Assembly (NCBI RefSeq): GCF_002890915.1
Contig: NZ_POUT01000002.1
Location: forward strand, 62,001 to 126,000
Direction of reading: 5' to 3'
Source of the DNA: Stutzerimonas stutzeri
GTDB taxonomy: Bacteria; Pseudomonadota; Gammaproteobacteria; Pseudomonadales; Pseudomonadaceae
DNA: 64,000 nucleotides
Part shown: positions 32,653 through 41,978 of the stretch, piece by piece
How positions within the stretch are numbered: position 1 is the stretch's first letter
Layout: every line of letters starts with the position of its first letter
Notes under the pieces: generated by a model
What the model was told of the DNA's origin: nothing
Seen by the model: the letters and a program-made list of their open reading frames with translations, nothing else
Databases searched by the model: none
Made by a program: the position numbers and the translations under genes

Positions 32653-34797
32653 ATGCTCAGTACCGAACTCAAGTCCCAGATCCAGGGCGCCTATTCCCGC
32701 TTTCTCGAGGCCAAGGGGCTCAAGCCCCGCTATGGCCAGCGCCTGATGATCGCCGAGGTGGCCAAGGTGCTCGGTGCGATCAAGGTCGACGACGAGGGTC
32801 GCCGCGACGGCGAGCCGGCGGTGGTCGCGGTCGAGGCCGGCACCGGCACCGGCAAGACGGTCGCCTACAGCCTGGCGGCCATCCCCACCGCCAGGGCCGC
32901 CGGCAAGCGGCTGGTCATCGCCACGGCCACCGTGGCGCTGCAGGAGCAGATCGTGCACAAGGACCTGCCGGACCTGATGCGCAACAGCGGGCTCAGCTTC
33001 AGCTTCGCCCTGGCCAAGGGCCGTGGTCGCTACCTGTGCCTGTCCAAGCTGGACATGCTGCTGCAGGAAGGCCAGGCGCAGAGCGCCACCGCCCAGCTGT
33101 TCGAGGAGGAGGGCTTTCGCCTCGAGGTCGACGAGCGCAGCCAGAAGCTGTTCAGCGACATGATCGAGAAGCTGGCCGGCAACCGCTGGGATGGTGACCG
33201 CGACAGCTGGCCGGAAGAGCTCGGCGATGCCGACTGGGCGCAGCTGACCACCGACCACAGCCAGTGCACCGGCCGGCACTGCCCCAACTTCCAGCAGTGC
33301 GCCTTCTACAAGGCGCGCGAGGGCATGACCAAGGTCGATGTGATCGTCACCAACCACGACATGGTCCTGGCCGACCTGGCGCTCGGCGGCGGCGCGGTGC
33401 TGCCCGATCCGCGCGAGACGATCTACGTCTTCGACGAAGGGCACCACCTGCCGGACAAGGCCATCGGCCACTTCGCCCACTTCACCCGCCTACGCTCGAC
33501 GGCCGACTGGCTGGGCCAGGTGGAAAAGAACCTGACCAAGCTGCTCGCCCAGCACCCCTTGCCCGGCGAACTCGGCCGGCTGATCGAGGGCATTCCGGAA
33601 CTCGCCCGCGAACTGCGCAGCCAGCAGCAGTTCATGTTCAGCGCCTGCGAGCAGCTGGCCGACTTCAAGGCCGGCGAGGACATGGAAGGTCGCGAGCGAC
33701 CACGCCACCGCTTCGTCGGTGGCGTGGTGCCGGAGCACCTGATCGAGCTCGGCAGCGAGTTGAAGAAGGGCTTTTCCAGGTTGACCGACCTGTTCAGCCG
33801 TATCGCCGAGCTGCTCAAGGAGGCGATGGATGGCGAAACGGGGGCCGGCATCGCCAGCCACCAGGCCGAGGAGTGGTATCCGCTGTTCGGCAGCCTGCTG
33901 ACGCGCGCGCAGGGCAACTGGGAGTTGTGGACCGCCTTCACCGTCGAGGACCCCGAGGACAGTCCGCCGATGGCGCGTTGGTTGACCCTGGCCGACAGCG
34001 GCGCGCTGTTCGATATCGAGGTCAACGCCAGCCCGATCCTCGCCGCCGAGACGCTGCGGCGCAACCTCTGGAACGTGGCCTACGGCGCGCTGGTGACCTC
34101 GGCGACGCTCACCGCGCTGAACAGTTTCGATCGCTACCGCATGCGCGCCGGGCTACCGAAGGCGGCGGTCACCGCCGTGGTGCCGAGCCCTTTCCATCAT
34201 GCCGATGCCGGCGTGCTGCGGGTCCCGGACCTGCAGGCCGACCCGCGCGATGCCGCGGCGCACACCGCGGCCATCGTGCGCGAACTGCCGCAACTGGTGG
34301 AGGGCTCGCGCGGCACTCTGGTGCTGTTCTCCTCGCGCAGGCAGATGCAGGACGTGTTCGACGGCCTCGAGCGCGACTGGCGCCGGCGGGTGCTGATCCA
34401 GGGCAACCTGTCCAAGCAGGAGACGCTGAACAAGCACAAGGCGCGGGTCGACGATGGCGAGCCCAGCGTGCTGTTCGGCCTGGCCAGCTTCGCCGAGGGC
34501 GTCGACCTGCCGGGAGCCTATTGCGAGCATGTGGTCATCGCCAAGATTCCCTTCGCCGTGCCGGACGATCCGGTGGAGGCGGCGCTGGCGGAGTGGATCG
34601 AAGCGCGCGGCGGCAATCCATTCATGGAGATCGCCGTGCCGGACGCCTCGCTGCGGCTGGTCCAGGCCTGCGGCCGATTGCTGCGCACCGAGGCGGACCG
34701 CGGCACCATCACGCTGCTCGACCGGCGGGTGGTGACCCAGCGCTACGGCAAGGCGATCCTCAACGCGCTGCCGCCGTTCCGCCGCCAGATCGGTTAG
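32653..34797 (+). CDS. dinG: ATP-dependent DNA helicase DinG
   Basis: A 714-residue superfamily 2 helicase with 5'-3' polarity and an iron-sulfur cluster. Walker A is EAGTGTGKT (61-69), the cluster cysteines are Cys129, Cys205, Cys210 and Cys216, spaced as in E. coli DinG, and the helicase box is VFDEGHH. The C-terminal motifs ASFAEGVDLPG and QACGRLLRTEADRG are complete. It resolves R-loops and other structures at stalled replication. Expression is expected to be SOS-induced through the LexA box immediately upstream. Confidence 0.95.
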   Translation: MLSTELKSQIQGAYSRFLEAKGLKPRYGQRLMIAEVAKVLGAIKVDDEGRRDGEPAVVAVEAGTGTGKTVAYSLAAIPTARAAGKRLVIATATVALQEQIVHKDLPDLMRNSGLSFSFALAKGRGRYLCLSKLDMLLQEGQAQSATAQLFEEEGFRLEVDERSQKLFSDMIEKLAGNRWDGDRDSWPEELGDADWAQLTTDHSQCTGRHCPNFQQCAFYKAREGMTKVDVIVTNHDMVLADLALGGGAVLPDPRETIYVFDEGHHLPDKAIGHFAHFTRLRSTADWLGQVEKNLTKLLAQHPLPGELGRLIEGIPELARELRSQQQFMFSACEQLADFKAGEDMEGRERPRHRFVGGVVPEHLIELGSELKKGFSRLTDLFSRIAELLKEAMDGETGAGIASHQAEEWYPLFGSLLTRAQGNWELWTAFTVEDPEDSPPMARWLTLADSGALFDIEVNASPILAAETLRRNLWNVAYGALVTSATLTALNSFDRYRMRAGLPKAAVTAVVPSPFHHADAGVLRVPDLQADPRDAAAHTAAIVRELPQLVEGSRGTLVLFSSRRQMQDVFDGLERDWRRRVLIQGNLSKQETLNKHKARVDDGEPSVLFGLASFAEGVDLPGAYCEHVVIAKIPFAVPDDPVEAALAEWIEARGGNPFMEIAVPDASLRLVQACGRLLRTEADRGTITLLDRRVVTQRYGKAILNALPPFRRQIG

Positions 34798-34843
34798 CCG
34801 GGCGGCCATCACCGGTTCCGATGGGGACCCATCAATGGGCTGT

Positions 34844-34859
34844 GCGCGAGCGCTCGCGC
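34844..34859. repeat. 16-bp perfect palindrome between dinG and the esterase gene
   Basis: GCGCGAGCGCTCGCGC, 47 bases past the dinG stop and 43 before the next GTG start. It could form a short GC-rich hairpin or be a protein site. No T run follows, so it is not a classic terminator. Confidence 0.5.
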
Positions 34860-34901
34860 TTGCCAGAATGAGCCCGCAGTGAATTCGATACGAGGTGTGG
34901 C

Positions 34902-36050
34902 GTGCAGATTCAGGGATATTTCGATCTTCGCTTCGAGGCGGTCAGGGATGCGTTCGGCGCGCTGTTCGAGCGAGCCGGGCAACGCGGCGCCGCCCTCTGC
35001 GTGCAGATCGGCGGCGAGACGGTGGTCGACCTCTGGGCCGGCGTCGCCGACAATTCGGGCGAGCAGGCCTGGCACAGCGATACCTTGGTGAACCTGTTTT
35101 CCTGCACCAAGGCGTTCACTGCCGTGGCGGTCTTGCAACTGGTCGCGCAGGGCAAGCTGGAACTCGACGAGCCAGTCGCGCGGATCTGGCCGGAGTTCGC
35201 CGTGAACGGCAAGCAGGCGATCACCCTGCGCCAGTTGCTCTGCCATCGGGCCGGACTGCCGGCGATACGCCAGCCGCTGCCGGCCGAGGCGCTGTACGAC
35301 TGGGCGAGCATGACCGCGGCGCTGGCGGCCGAGCAACCCTGGTGGACGCCGGGCGAAGACCAGGGCTATGCCGCCATGACCTATGGCTGGCTGGTCGGCG
35401 AGTTGCTGCGGCGTGTCGATGGTTGCGGGCCCGGCGAGTCGATCGTGGCGCGCACCGCCACGCCGCTCGGCCTGGACCTTCACGTGGGGCTGGCCGACAG
35501 CGAGTTCCACCGCGTCGCCCATCTGACCCGTGGCCGCAACGACTTCGGCGATGCCGCGGCGCAGCGCCTGCTGCAGGCCATGGTCGGCGAGCCGGCTTCG
35601 CTCAGTGCCCGGGCGTTCAACAACCCGCCATCGATCATGAACAGCGGCAACAAGCCCGAATGGCGGCGCATGGCGCAACCGGCCGCCAATGGTCACGGTA
35701 ATGCCCGTGCGCTGGCCGGCTTCTACATGGGGCTGCTGCAAGGGCGCCTGCTCGATGATGCGTTGCTGGCCGAGATGACACGCGAGCACAGTGTCGGCGA
35801 GGATCGCACGCTGCTGGCGCAGACGCGTTTCGGCCTGGGCTGCTGGCTCGACCAGCCCCAGGTCGCCAATGCCACCTTCGCCATGGGGCCGCAGGCGTTC
35901 GGCCATCCCGGCGCCGGAGGCAGCATCGGTTTTGCCGATCCCGAGCGGGAACTGGCGTTCGGCTTCGTGACCAACACGCTGGGCCCTTACGTGCTGATGG
36001 ACCCGCGCGCGCAGTCGCTGGCGCGCTGCGTCGCCGAATGCCTGGGTTGA
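34902..36050 (+). CDS. EstB-type class C beta-lactamase-fold esterase
   Basis: A 382-residue serine hydrolase of the family VIII esterase/beta-lactamase fold. The catalytic motif Ser67-Cys-Thr-Lys70 lies in NLFSCTK, and Tyr156 in YAAMTYGWLVGEL is the probable general base. FGHPGAGGSIGFADP near the C-terminus replaces the KTG box. No signal peptide is visible, so the protein is probably cytoplasmic and more likely an esterase than an antibiotic-hydrolysing enzyme. The start is GTG 34902, preceded by ACGAGGTG. Confidence 0.87.
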   Translation: MQIQGYFDLRFEAVRDAFGALFERAGQRGAALCVQIGGETVVDLWAGVADNSGEQAWHSDTLVNLFSCTKAFTAVAVLQLVAQGKLELDEPVARIWPEFAVNGKQAITLRQLLCHRAGLPAIRQPLPAEALYDWASMTAALAAEQPWWTPGEDQGYAAMTYGWLVGELLRRVDGCGPGESIVARTATPLGLDLHVGLADSEFHRVAHLTRGRNDFGDAAAQRLLQAMVGEPASLSARAFNNPPSIMNSGNKPEWRRMAQPAANGHGNARALAGFYMGLLQGRLLDDALLAEMTREHSVGEDRTLLAQTRFGLGCWLDQPQVANATFAMGPQAFGHPGAGGSIGFADPERELAFGFVTNTLGPYVLMDPRAQSLARCVAECLG

Positions 36051-36186
36051 ACCACTCGTCAGTTCTGAATCCAGAGGCTTTCCAGAAGAAGGACTTGCGT
36101 CCACAATTTCAGCCCATACTTCACTAGCCGCCCGCTTGGATGGGGCGTGCCTCTCCTGAACGCTTCTGGTCGACGGAACCTTGCAC

Positions 36187-36807
36187 ATGAACCTGCTGAA
36201 GAGCGCCTCCCTGATTCTCTGCATGATCGTTACCGGCTGTAGCTCCAATAGTGAAAAACCTGCCGAGGTCGCGGCCGTCGCGCCGAAGATCGATGCAGCC
36301 TGGCTCGACGATTACGAGACGCGCCTTCGCGAGGCCCTCAAGGACAGTCGTTTCGAACTGGAGCGTCGTGACAGCGTGCTGGTGGTCACCGCACCGGTGG
36401 ACTCCTCCTTCAACCCGGATCGCCCGGGCATGCTGCTGCCGGTCACCCTTGCACCGATCACCCGTGTGGCGAAGCTGGTCGAGCAGGATGACAAGACGGC
36501 GGTGATCGTGCTCGGCCATGCCGACAGCACCGGTTCCGACGAAATCAATCGCACCATCAGCCGCGAGCGTGCCGGCGCGGTCGCGGCCATCTTCCGCCTG
36601 AGCGGCCTCAAGCATGATCGGCTGCGCATTCGGGGCCTGGGCTCCGACATGCCGCGTGCGGCCAACGACAGTAAGGAAGGCCGTGCGCTGAATCGCCGGG
36701 TCGAGATGGTGCTGGCGCCGCAGACCACGCTGCTGGCCCTGCTCGCCGAGTACAACCAGCCGGCCCCGGCGGCGACCCAGGTGGCGACGGCCGAGGCGGT
36801 CAAATAA
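36187..36807 (+). CDS. OmpA-domain lipoprotein
   Basis: A 206-residue lipoprotein. The lipobox VTGC puts the lipidated cysteine at residue 18. After a short charged linker, an OmpA-like domain follows (GHADSTGSDEINRTISRERA and GRALNRRVEMVLAP), which normally binds the peptidoglycan diaminopimelate. Unlike the protein at 31408, it has no glycine zipper. ATG 36187 is preferred to an in-frame TTG six bases earlier. A strong terminator follows. Confidence 0.85.
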   Translation: MNLLKSASLILCMIVTGCSSNSEKPAEVAAVAPKIDAAWLDDYETRLREALKDSRFELERRDSVLVVTAPVDSSFNPDRPGMLLPVTLAPITRVAKLVEQDDKTAVIVLGHADSTGSDEINRTISRERAGAVAAIFRLSGLKHDRLRIRGLGSDMPRAANDSKEGRALNRRVEMVLAPQTTLLALLAEYNQPAPAATQVATAEAVK

Positions 36808-36833
36808 GGCGCCATGCAGATGGCGTGAATCCG

Positions 36834-36859
36834 AACAGGCCCGCATGCGGGCCTGTTTT
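36834..36859 (+). terminator. Terminator after the OmpA-domain lipoprotein gene
   Basis: AACAGGCCCGC (36834-36844) pairs with GCGGGCCTGTT (36847-36857) and is followed by TT. The stem is GC-rich and long enough for rho-independent termination of the plus-strand gene. Confidence 0.88.
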
Positions 36860-37008
36860 CGTTGGGCGGGCTTGCCTTGAATCAAGCGGATCGCAGGTGA
36901 AAACGGATAAGCTTGTCCTCCGCAGGTCGACCCGGTTCATTGCCCTCTGCCAGCTGTGAATCACCCGCTACGCCGAGGCCTGCCTATTCGATAACTAGGA
37001 GCCACGCG

Positions 37009-37656
37009 ATGATCCAGACCCTGGCCGATATGCGCCGCGACTATACCCGTGACGGACTCAGCGAGGCCAATGCGCCGGCCGAGCCCTTCGGTCTGTTCCG
37101 TCAGTGGTTCACCGAGGCGATGCAAACCGAGCAGGCCCCGGTGGAGCCCAACGCGATGACCCTGGCGACGGTCGATGCCGAGGGGCGGCCGCATTGCAGG
37201 GTCCTGCTGCTCAAGGCGCTGGACGAGCGCGGCTTCACCTTCTTCACCAACTACGACAGTGCCAAGGGGCAGGAACTGCAGGCGACGCCGTATGCGGCGA
37301 TGACCTTCTTCTGGCCGACCCTCGAGCGCCAGGTGCGTATCGAAGGGCGCGTGGAGAAGGTGACTCAAGAGGAGTCGGATGCCTATTACCATGTGCGGCC
37401 GCTGGGCAGCCGGCTGGGAGCCTGGGCGTCGCCGCAGAGCCAGGTGATCCGCGATCGGGCAGAGCTGGAACGGCTGCTGGCCGAGACCGAACAACGCTTC
37501 CTCGACAAGGCGCCGCACTGTCCGCCGCACTGGGGCGGTTATCGTCTCTTGCCGGAGCGCATCGAGTTCTGGCAGGGACGCCCGAGCCGTCTGCACGACC
37601 GGCTCGATTACCGTCTGGTTGCCAACGGCTGGCGGCGTGAGCGCCTGGCGCCCTGA
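37009..37656 (+). CDS. pdxH: Pyridoxine/pyridoxamine 5'-phosphate oxidase PdxH
   Basis: A 215-residue flavin enzyme making pyridoxal 5'-phosphate, the active form of vitamin B6. [10 protein letters not shown] at the start, [21 protein letters not shown] (FMN-binding) and the C-terminal [16 protein letters not shown] with RLHDRLDYR are family landmarks. ATG 37009 is preceded by TAGGAG; the frame is open upstream without similarity. The length equals that of typical PdxH. Confidence 0.96.
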   Translation: MIQTLADMRRDYTRDGLSEANAPAEPFGLFRQWFTEAMQTEQAPVEPNAMTLATVDAEGRPHCRVLLLKALDERGFTFFTNYDSAKGQELQATPYAAMTFFWPTLERQVRIEGRVEKVTQEESDAYYHVRPLGSRLGAWASPQSQVIRDRAELERLLAETEQRFLDKAPHCPPHWGGYRLLPERIEFWQGRPSRLHDRLDYRLVANGWRRERLAP

Positions 37657-37771
37657 GCCTGCTGTTTCCGGAAAGGCGCGGATCGGATGGCGAAGGCTGG
37701 TATCGGGCGGAGGCTGTAGCGGTGTCGAAGATTAACCCGGATCAGTGCCAGCCTTCCGGGGATGCGTTGTC

Positions 37772-38008
37772 TCAGGCTTCCGGGTAGCGCTGCGCCTGCT
37801 GCTCGAGCCATGCCTGCAGTTCCCGCCGTCTGACCTTCTGCAGCTTGGCCTCGGCGAGCCGTTGCAGCATCCAGGCGCGCCTGTCCGGATCGCTGCCGGC
37901 GATCGACAACGCCAGGTCGCGGTCGGCCCAGCGACGAAAGCGGACGATCAACCAGGCATGAAAAGCCAAGCCGGCCACGGTTGTGATGGCTATGATGAAG
38001 TAATCCAT
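37772..38008 (-). CDS. Small single-helix membrane protein, unknown function
   Basis: A 78-residue protein with one N-terminal membrane helix (MDYFIIAITTVAGLAFHAWL) and a charged, helical cytoplasmic part rich in Arg, Glu and Gln. I do not recognise a named family with certainty. The start is plausible but the ribosome-binding site is weak. It is convergent with pdxH. Conserved small genes beside pdxH occur in pseudomonads, which supports it as real. Confidence 0.65.
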   Translation of the reverse strand: MDYFIIAITTVAGLAFHAWLIVRFRRWADRDLALSIAGSDPDRRAWMLQRLAEAKLQKVRRRELQAWLEQQAQRYPEA

Positions 38009-38178
38009 GGGCAGTCTCGTTGGAAGGAGGCGAGCCAGGTTCGACTCGCATAGGGCATAAGTATGCTCGACGGGGGCGAATGCTGAGTCAGGATGGTGAA
38101 GTTGCCAAGCGCTTTTTCATCGTGGCCGCCCATTGCAGTCCATCGGAGTGAAACAGCTGTTTCTCAGGAGAATTCCCA

Positions 38179-38640
38179 ATGCGCAAGTCCATTTGTGTCG
38201 CTTCCTTCACTGCTCTGGCGCTGGCCATGGGGGGATGCGCGTCCAGCCTGACCGGGGATACCTATTCCCGGGACGAGGCGCGTGCCGTTCAGACTGTGCG
38301 CTATGGCACCATCGAGTCCCTGCGCCCGGTCCAGATCGAGGGCACCAAGACGCCCATCGGCGCTGGCGCCGGCGCGGTCGTCGGCGGGGTTGCCGGCAGT
38401 GGTGTCGGCGGTGGGCGGGGCAGCGCGGTGGCTGCGGTCATCGGTGCGGTGGCCGGCGGCATGCTGGGTGCGGCGGCCGAGGAGGGGATCACGCGAACCC
38501 AGGGTGTGGAAATCACCGTGCGTGAAGATGATGGCAATGTTCGCGCCTACGTTCAGGAGGTCGAGCCCAACCAGGTATTCCGCGTCGGCCAGCGGGTGCG
38601 CATCATGACCGTCAGTGGTACCAGCCGCGTTGCGCCATGA
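38179..38640 (+). CDS. SlyB-like glycine-zipper outer-membrane lipoprotein
   Basis: A 153-residue lipoprotein. The lipobox MGGC puts the lipidated cysteine at residue 20. The middle has a dense glycine zipper (GAGAGAVVGGVAGSGVGGG followed by a second glycine/alanine helix), and the C-terminus EVEPNQVFRVGQRVRIM is the SlyB/PcpY ending. These proteins protect outer-membrane integrity; in enterobacteria SlyB is PhoPQ-controlled, which is not shown here. A strong terminator follows. Confidence 0.85.
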   Translation: MRKSICVASFTALALAMGGCASSLTGDTYSRDEARAVQTVRYGTIESLRPVQIEGTKTPIGAGAGAVVGGVAGSGVGGGRGSAVAAVIGAVAGGMLGAAAEEGITRTQGVEITVREDDGNVRAYVQEVEPNQVFRVGQRVRIMTVSGTSRVAP

Positions 38641-38670
38641 CGCCATGAGTTGACACCGGGCCCATCCCGC

Positions 38671-38721
38671 AAGGCGCTGCCATCCGCTCCGAAAGGAGCG
38701 GGGGCAGCGCCTTTCGTTTTT
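38671..38721 (+). terminator. Terminator between the slyB-like gene and mrpA
   Basis: AAGGCGCTGCC (38671-38681) pairs with GGCAGCGCCTT (38703-38713). An inner stem CCGCTCC-GAAA-GGAGCGG caps it, and TCGTTTTT follows. A near-ideal rho-independent terminator. The remaining gap to 38856 holds the mrp promoter region and a 12-bp palindrome CATGAATTCATG (38729-38740). Confidence 0.92.
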
Positions 38722-38856
38722 CGAAATACATGAATTCATGACGCCAGCATCATCCGTATGGATAATCGGGCGCACATTTGTGTGCTGCTTCAGGCAGTTG
38801 CTTTGCCTGCCAAGGATAAGAATGCCTCCGAATCGGTGGCTTAAGGGGTCTCGTTC

Positions 38857-41649
38857 ATGGCGCTTGCGCTGATTATCGCTTTGCCATTTCTGGGCATTTT
38901 CCTGCCCCTGCTGCTGGAGCGCTTCGGGCGCTCGGCCTGTGCATTCGGCGCAGCCATGGCGCCATTGGCGGCGCTGATTCTTTTGCTGTCCAAACGGGCC
39001 GGGGTATTTGCCGGCCAGACCGAAATCGCCCATTCCGACTGGTTGCCGGAGTTGGGCCTGAACCTCAGCCTGCGGCTCGATGGCCTGGGTTTCCTCTTCG
39101 CCCTGCTGATCCTCGGGATCGGCCTGCTGGTGATTCTCTACGCCCGCTACTACCTGTCGAAGAAGGACCCGATGGGGCGCTTCTATGGCTTCTTCCTGCT
39201 GTTCATGGGCGCCATGCTCGGCGTGGTGCTATCCGAGAACCTGCTGCTGATGCTGATGTTCTGGGAGCTGACGAGCCTGTCGTCGTTCCTGCTGATCGGC
39301 TACTGGAACCACCGTGCCGATGCCCGGCAGGGCGCACGCATGGCACTGGCGGTCACCGGCGGCGGTGGCTTGGCGCTGCTGGCCGGGATTCTGTTGATCG
39401 GCCATATCGTCGGCAGCTTCGAGTTGAGCGCGGTGCTGGCCGCGGGCGATCTGATCCGGGGCAACGCGTTGTACCCGCTGACCCTGATTCTGGTGCTGCT
39501 CGGCGTCTTCACCAAGTCGGCGCAGTTTCCATTTCATTTCTGGCTGCCGCAGGCGATGGCGGCTCCGACGCCGGTCTCGGCATTCCTGCATTCGGCGACG
39601 ATGGTCAAGGCCGGGGTATTCCTGCTCGCGCGGCTCTATCCGGCGCTGGCGGAATCGGAGTGGTGGTTCTACCTGGTCAGCATGACCGGCCTGGCCACGT
39701 TGCTGCTGGGCGCGGTGATGGCGCTGTTCCAGCACGATCTCAAGGGTTTGTTGGCGTACTCGACCATCAGCCACCTGGGGCTGATCACCCTGCTGCTCGG
39801 CCTGGACTCGCGCCTCGGGGCCGTGGCGGCGATCTTCCACATCATCAACCACGCGACCTTCAAGGCCTCGTTGTTCATGGCGGCCGGAATCATCGACCAT
39901 GAAACCGGCACCCGTGACATGCGCCGCATCAATGGCATGTGGAAGTACATGCCGCACACCGCGGCGCTTGCCATGGTGGCTTCGCTGGCGATGGCCGGGG
40001 TGCCCTTGCTCAATGGCTTCCTGAGCAAGGAGATGTTCTTCGCCGAAACGCTCGAACAGCATCTGCTCGGCAGCTTCTACTGGGCCATCCCGGCGGTGGC
40101 GACCTTGGCCAGCGCCTTCTCGGTGGCCTATTCGCTGCGCTTCGTGCACGACGTGTTCTTCAATGGCGAGCCCATCGACCTGCCGAAATACCCGCCGCAC
40201 GAGCCGGCGCGCTACATGAAGATTCCGGTGGAGATTCTCGTGCTGCTCTGCCTGCTGGTGGGCATGTTGCCTGCCTTCACGGTGGGGCCGCTGCTGGCCG
40301 CCGCCGTGTCGGGCACCTTGAACGGCAACGTGCCCGAGTACAGCCTGAAGATCTGGCACGGCATCAACCTGCCGCTGGCCATGAGCTTCGTCGCGCTGAT
40401 CGGCGGCATTGTCATCTACTCGCTGCGCAAGTGGGCATTCCGTTGGTATGACGGGCTGCCTTCGGTCGACTCCCTGGAGGTCTTCGAGCGGGTCATCGGC
40501 GGGCTGACGCTGGCCGCCCGTTACATCAATTGCCTGCTGGACAACGGTTCGTTGCAGCGCTACATCGCGCTCATGCTGATCAGCAGCCTGGTGCTGGTGG
40601 TGTTCGCACTGACGCCGCTGGCGTCGCTGCACGGCACGGTGGCCCTGACACCGCTGGACGCTATCACGGTGCTGGGCATGGCTATCCTTGTTCTCACCTC
40701 GTTGCTCACCGTGCTGTTCCACCGCCGCCGGCTGGTGGCGCTGATGGTGCTGAGTGTCGTCGGGCTCATGGTGGCACTGCTCTTCGCCCGCTACTCGGCG
40801 CCGGATCTGGCCTTGACCCAGTTGTCCGTGGAAGTGGTGACGATCATCCTGCTGATCCTGGCGCTGTTCTTCATGCCGGATCGCACGCCGGCCGAGTCCA
40901 GCAGCTTGCGCAGTTTCAGGGATCTGCTGCTGGCCGGCGGTTGCGGCACCATGGTCGCCTTGCTGGCGTACACGGTGCTGACCCGCCCGTACGACAGCAT
41001 CGCCGCCTATTTCCTGGAGAACAGCGTGTCCGGCGGTGGCGGGGCCAACGTGGTCAACGTGATTCTGGTCGACTTCCGTGGCTTCGATACGCTGGGCGAG
41101 ATCAGTGTCCTGGCCATCGCCGGCGTGGCGATCTACGGCCTGTTGCACGGGTTGCACCTGCCGCACCCGGTTCGCGACTACGCCGGGCGGCTCTGGTCCA
41201 CCGATAAGCATCCCATGGTGCTGGATACGCTGGCCCGGACGCTGCTGCCAATGGCGTTGCTGATCTCGGTGTTCATCTTTCTGCGTGGGCACAATCTGCC
41301 GGGAGGTGGCTTCATCGCCGGCCTGATCACCGCCGTGGCGCTGATTCTCCAGTACGTTTCGCACGGGGTGGCCTGGGCCCAGGAGCGCCAGCCGCTCAGC
41401 TATCACACCCTGAGCGGGGCTGGTTTGCTGATTGCCGGGCTGACCGGCCTGGGCAGCTGGCTCTTCGGTTATCCGTTCCTGACGTCGGCGTTCGATCATT
41501 TCCATCTGCCGCTGATCGGCGAGTTCGAGCTGGCGACGGCGATGCTTTTCGACCTGGGGGTATATCTGGTGGTGGTGGGCGCGACCCTGTTGATTCTTTC
41601 CAATATCGGTCACGTCAGTCAGGACGAGTCCAGCAAGGAGGTGGTGTGA
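38857..41649 (+). CDS. mrpA: Mrp/Sha antiporter subunit A fused to subunit B
   Basis: A 930-residue membrane protein with about 21-23 helices. The proton-translocating core resembles NuoL ([22 protein letters not shown] and [22 protein letters not shown]) and occupies residues 1-600. The MrpA extension and an MrpB-like domain ([20 protein letters not shown]) follow, so A and B are fused, as in group 2 Mrp systems. Mrp exchanges cytoplasmic Na+, K+ or Li+ for protons, supporting salt and alkali tolerance. It starts 207 bases after the slyB-like gene behind a terminator. mrpC overlaps its stop by one base. Confidence 0.94.
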   Translation: MALALIIALPFLGIFLPLLLERFGRSACAFGAAMAPLAALILLLSKRAGVFAGQTEIAHSDWLPELGLNLSLRLDGLGFLFALLILGIGLLVILYARYYLSKKDPMGRFYGFFLLFMGAMLGVVLSENLLLMLMFWELTSLSSFLLIGYWNHRADARQGARMALAVTGGGGLALLAGILLIGHIVGSFELSAVLAAGDLIRGNALYPLTLILVLLGVFTKSAQFPFHFWLPQAMAAPTPVSAFLHSATMVKAGVFLLARLYPALAESEWWFYLVSMTGLATLLLGAVMALFQHDLKGLLAYSTISHLGLITLLLGLDSRLGAVAAIFHIINHATFKASLFMAAGIIDHETGTRDMRRINGMWKYMPHTAALAMVASLAMAGVPLLNGFLSKEMFFAETLEQHLLGSFYWAIPAVATLASAFSVAYSLRFVHDVFFNGEPIDLPKYPPHEPARYMKIPVEILVLLCLLVGMLPAFTVGPLLAAAVSGTLNGNVPEYSLKIWHGINLPLAMSFVALIGGIVIYSLRKWAFRWYDGLPSVDSLEVFERVIGGLTLAARYINCLLDNGSLQRYIALMLISSLVLVVFALTPLASLHGTVALTPLDAITVLGMAILVLTSLLTVLFHRRRLVALMVLSVVGLMVALLFARYSAPDLALTQLSVEVVTIILLILALFFMPDRTPAESSSLRSFRDLLLAGGCGTMVALLAYTVLTRPYDSIAAYFLENSVSGGGGANVVNVILVDFRGFDTLGEISVLAIAGVAIYGLLHGLHLPHPVRDYAGRLWSTDKHPMVLDTLARTLLPMALLISVFIFLRGHNLPGGGFIAGLITAVALILQYVSHGVAWAQERQPLSYHTLSGAGLLIAGLTGLGSWLFGYPFLTSAFDHFHLPLIGEFELATAMLFDLGVYLVVVGATLLILSNIGHVSQDESSKEVV

Positions 41650-41978
41650 TGGAGGCGCTATTCGCGATCACCCTGGGGGTCATGACGGCGAGTGGGGTCT
41701 ATCTGTTGCTGCGCGCACGGATCTTTCCGGTGGTCATGGGGCTGACGCTGATCTCCTATGCGGTCAACCTGTTCATCTTCTCCATGGGCCGGCTCGCGAC
41801 CGGGGTGCCGGCGGTGATCGGCAAGAGCGGCAGTTACGGTGACCCGCTGCCGCAGGCGCTGGTGCTGACCGCCATCGTCATTGGCTTCGCCATGACCGCC
41901 TTCGTGGTGGTGCTGGCGCTGCGCAGCATCGGCGAGCTGCGCACCGACCATGTGGATGGGCAGGAGCCGAGCAAATGA
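41649..41978 (+). CDS. mrpC: Mrp antiporter subunit C
   Basis: A 109-residue NuoK-like membrane subunit with three helices; GLTLISYAVNLFIFSMGR and DPLPQALVLTAIVIGFAMTAF are the MrpC signatures. ATG 41649 shares its A with the mrpA stop; a GTG three bases earlier could also be used. It overlaps mrpD by four bases. Confidence 0.93.
   Translation: MEALFAITLGVMTASGVYLLLRARIFPVVMGLTLISYAVNLFIFSMGRLATGVPAVIGKSGSYGDPLPQALVLTAIVIGFAMTAFVVVLALRSIGELRTDHVDGQEPSK

Noticed and set aside
34902..36050. AmpC-type beta-lactamase
   Set aside because: No signal peptide, no KTG box; closer to family VIII esterases.
39229..41613. Long minus-strand open frame opposite mrpA
   Set aside because: Low-complexity Gln/His/Arg-rich translation typical of the antisense frame of GC-rich membrane-protein genes.
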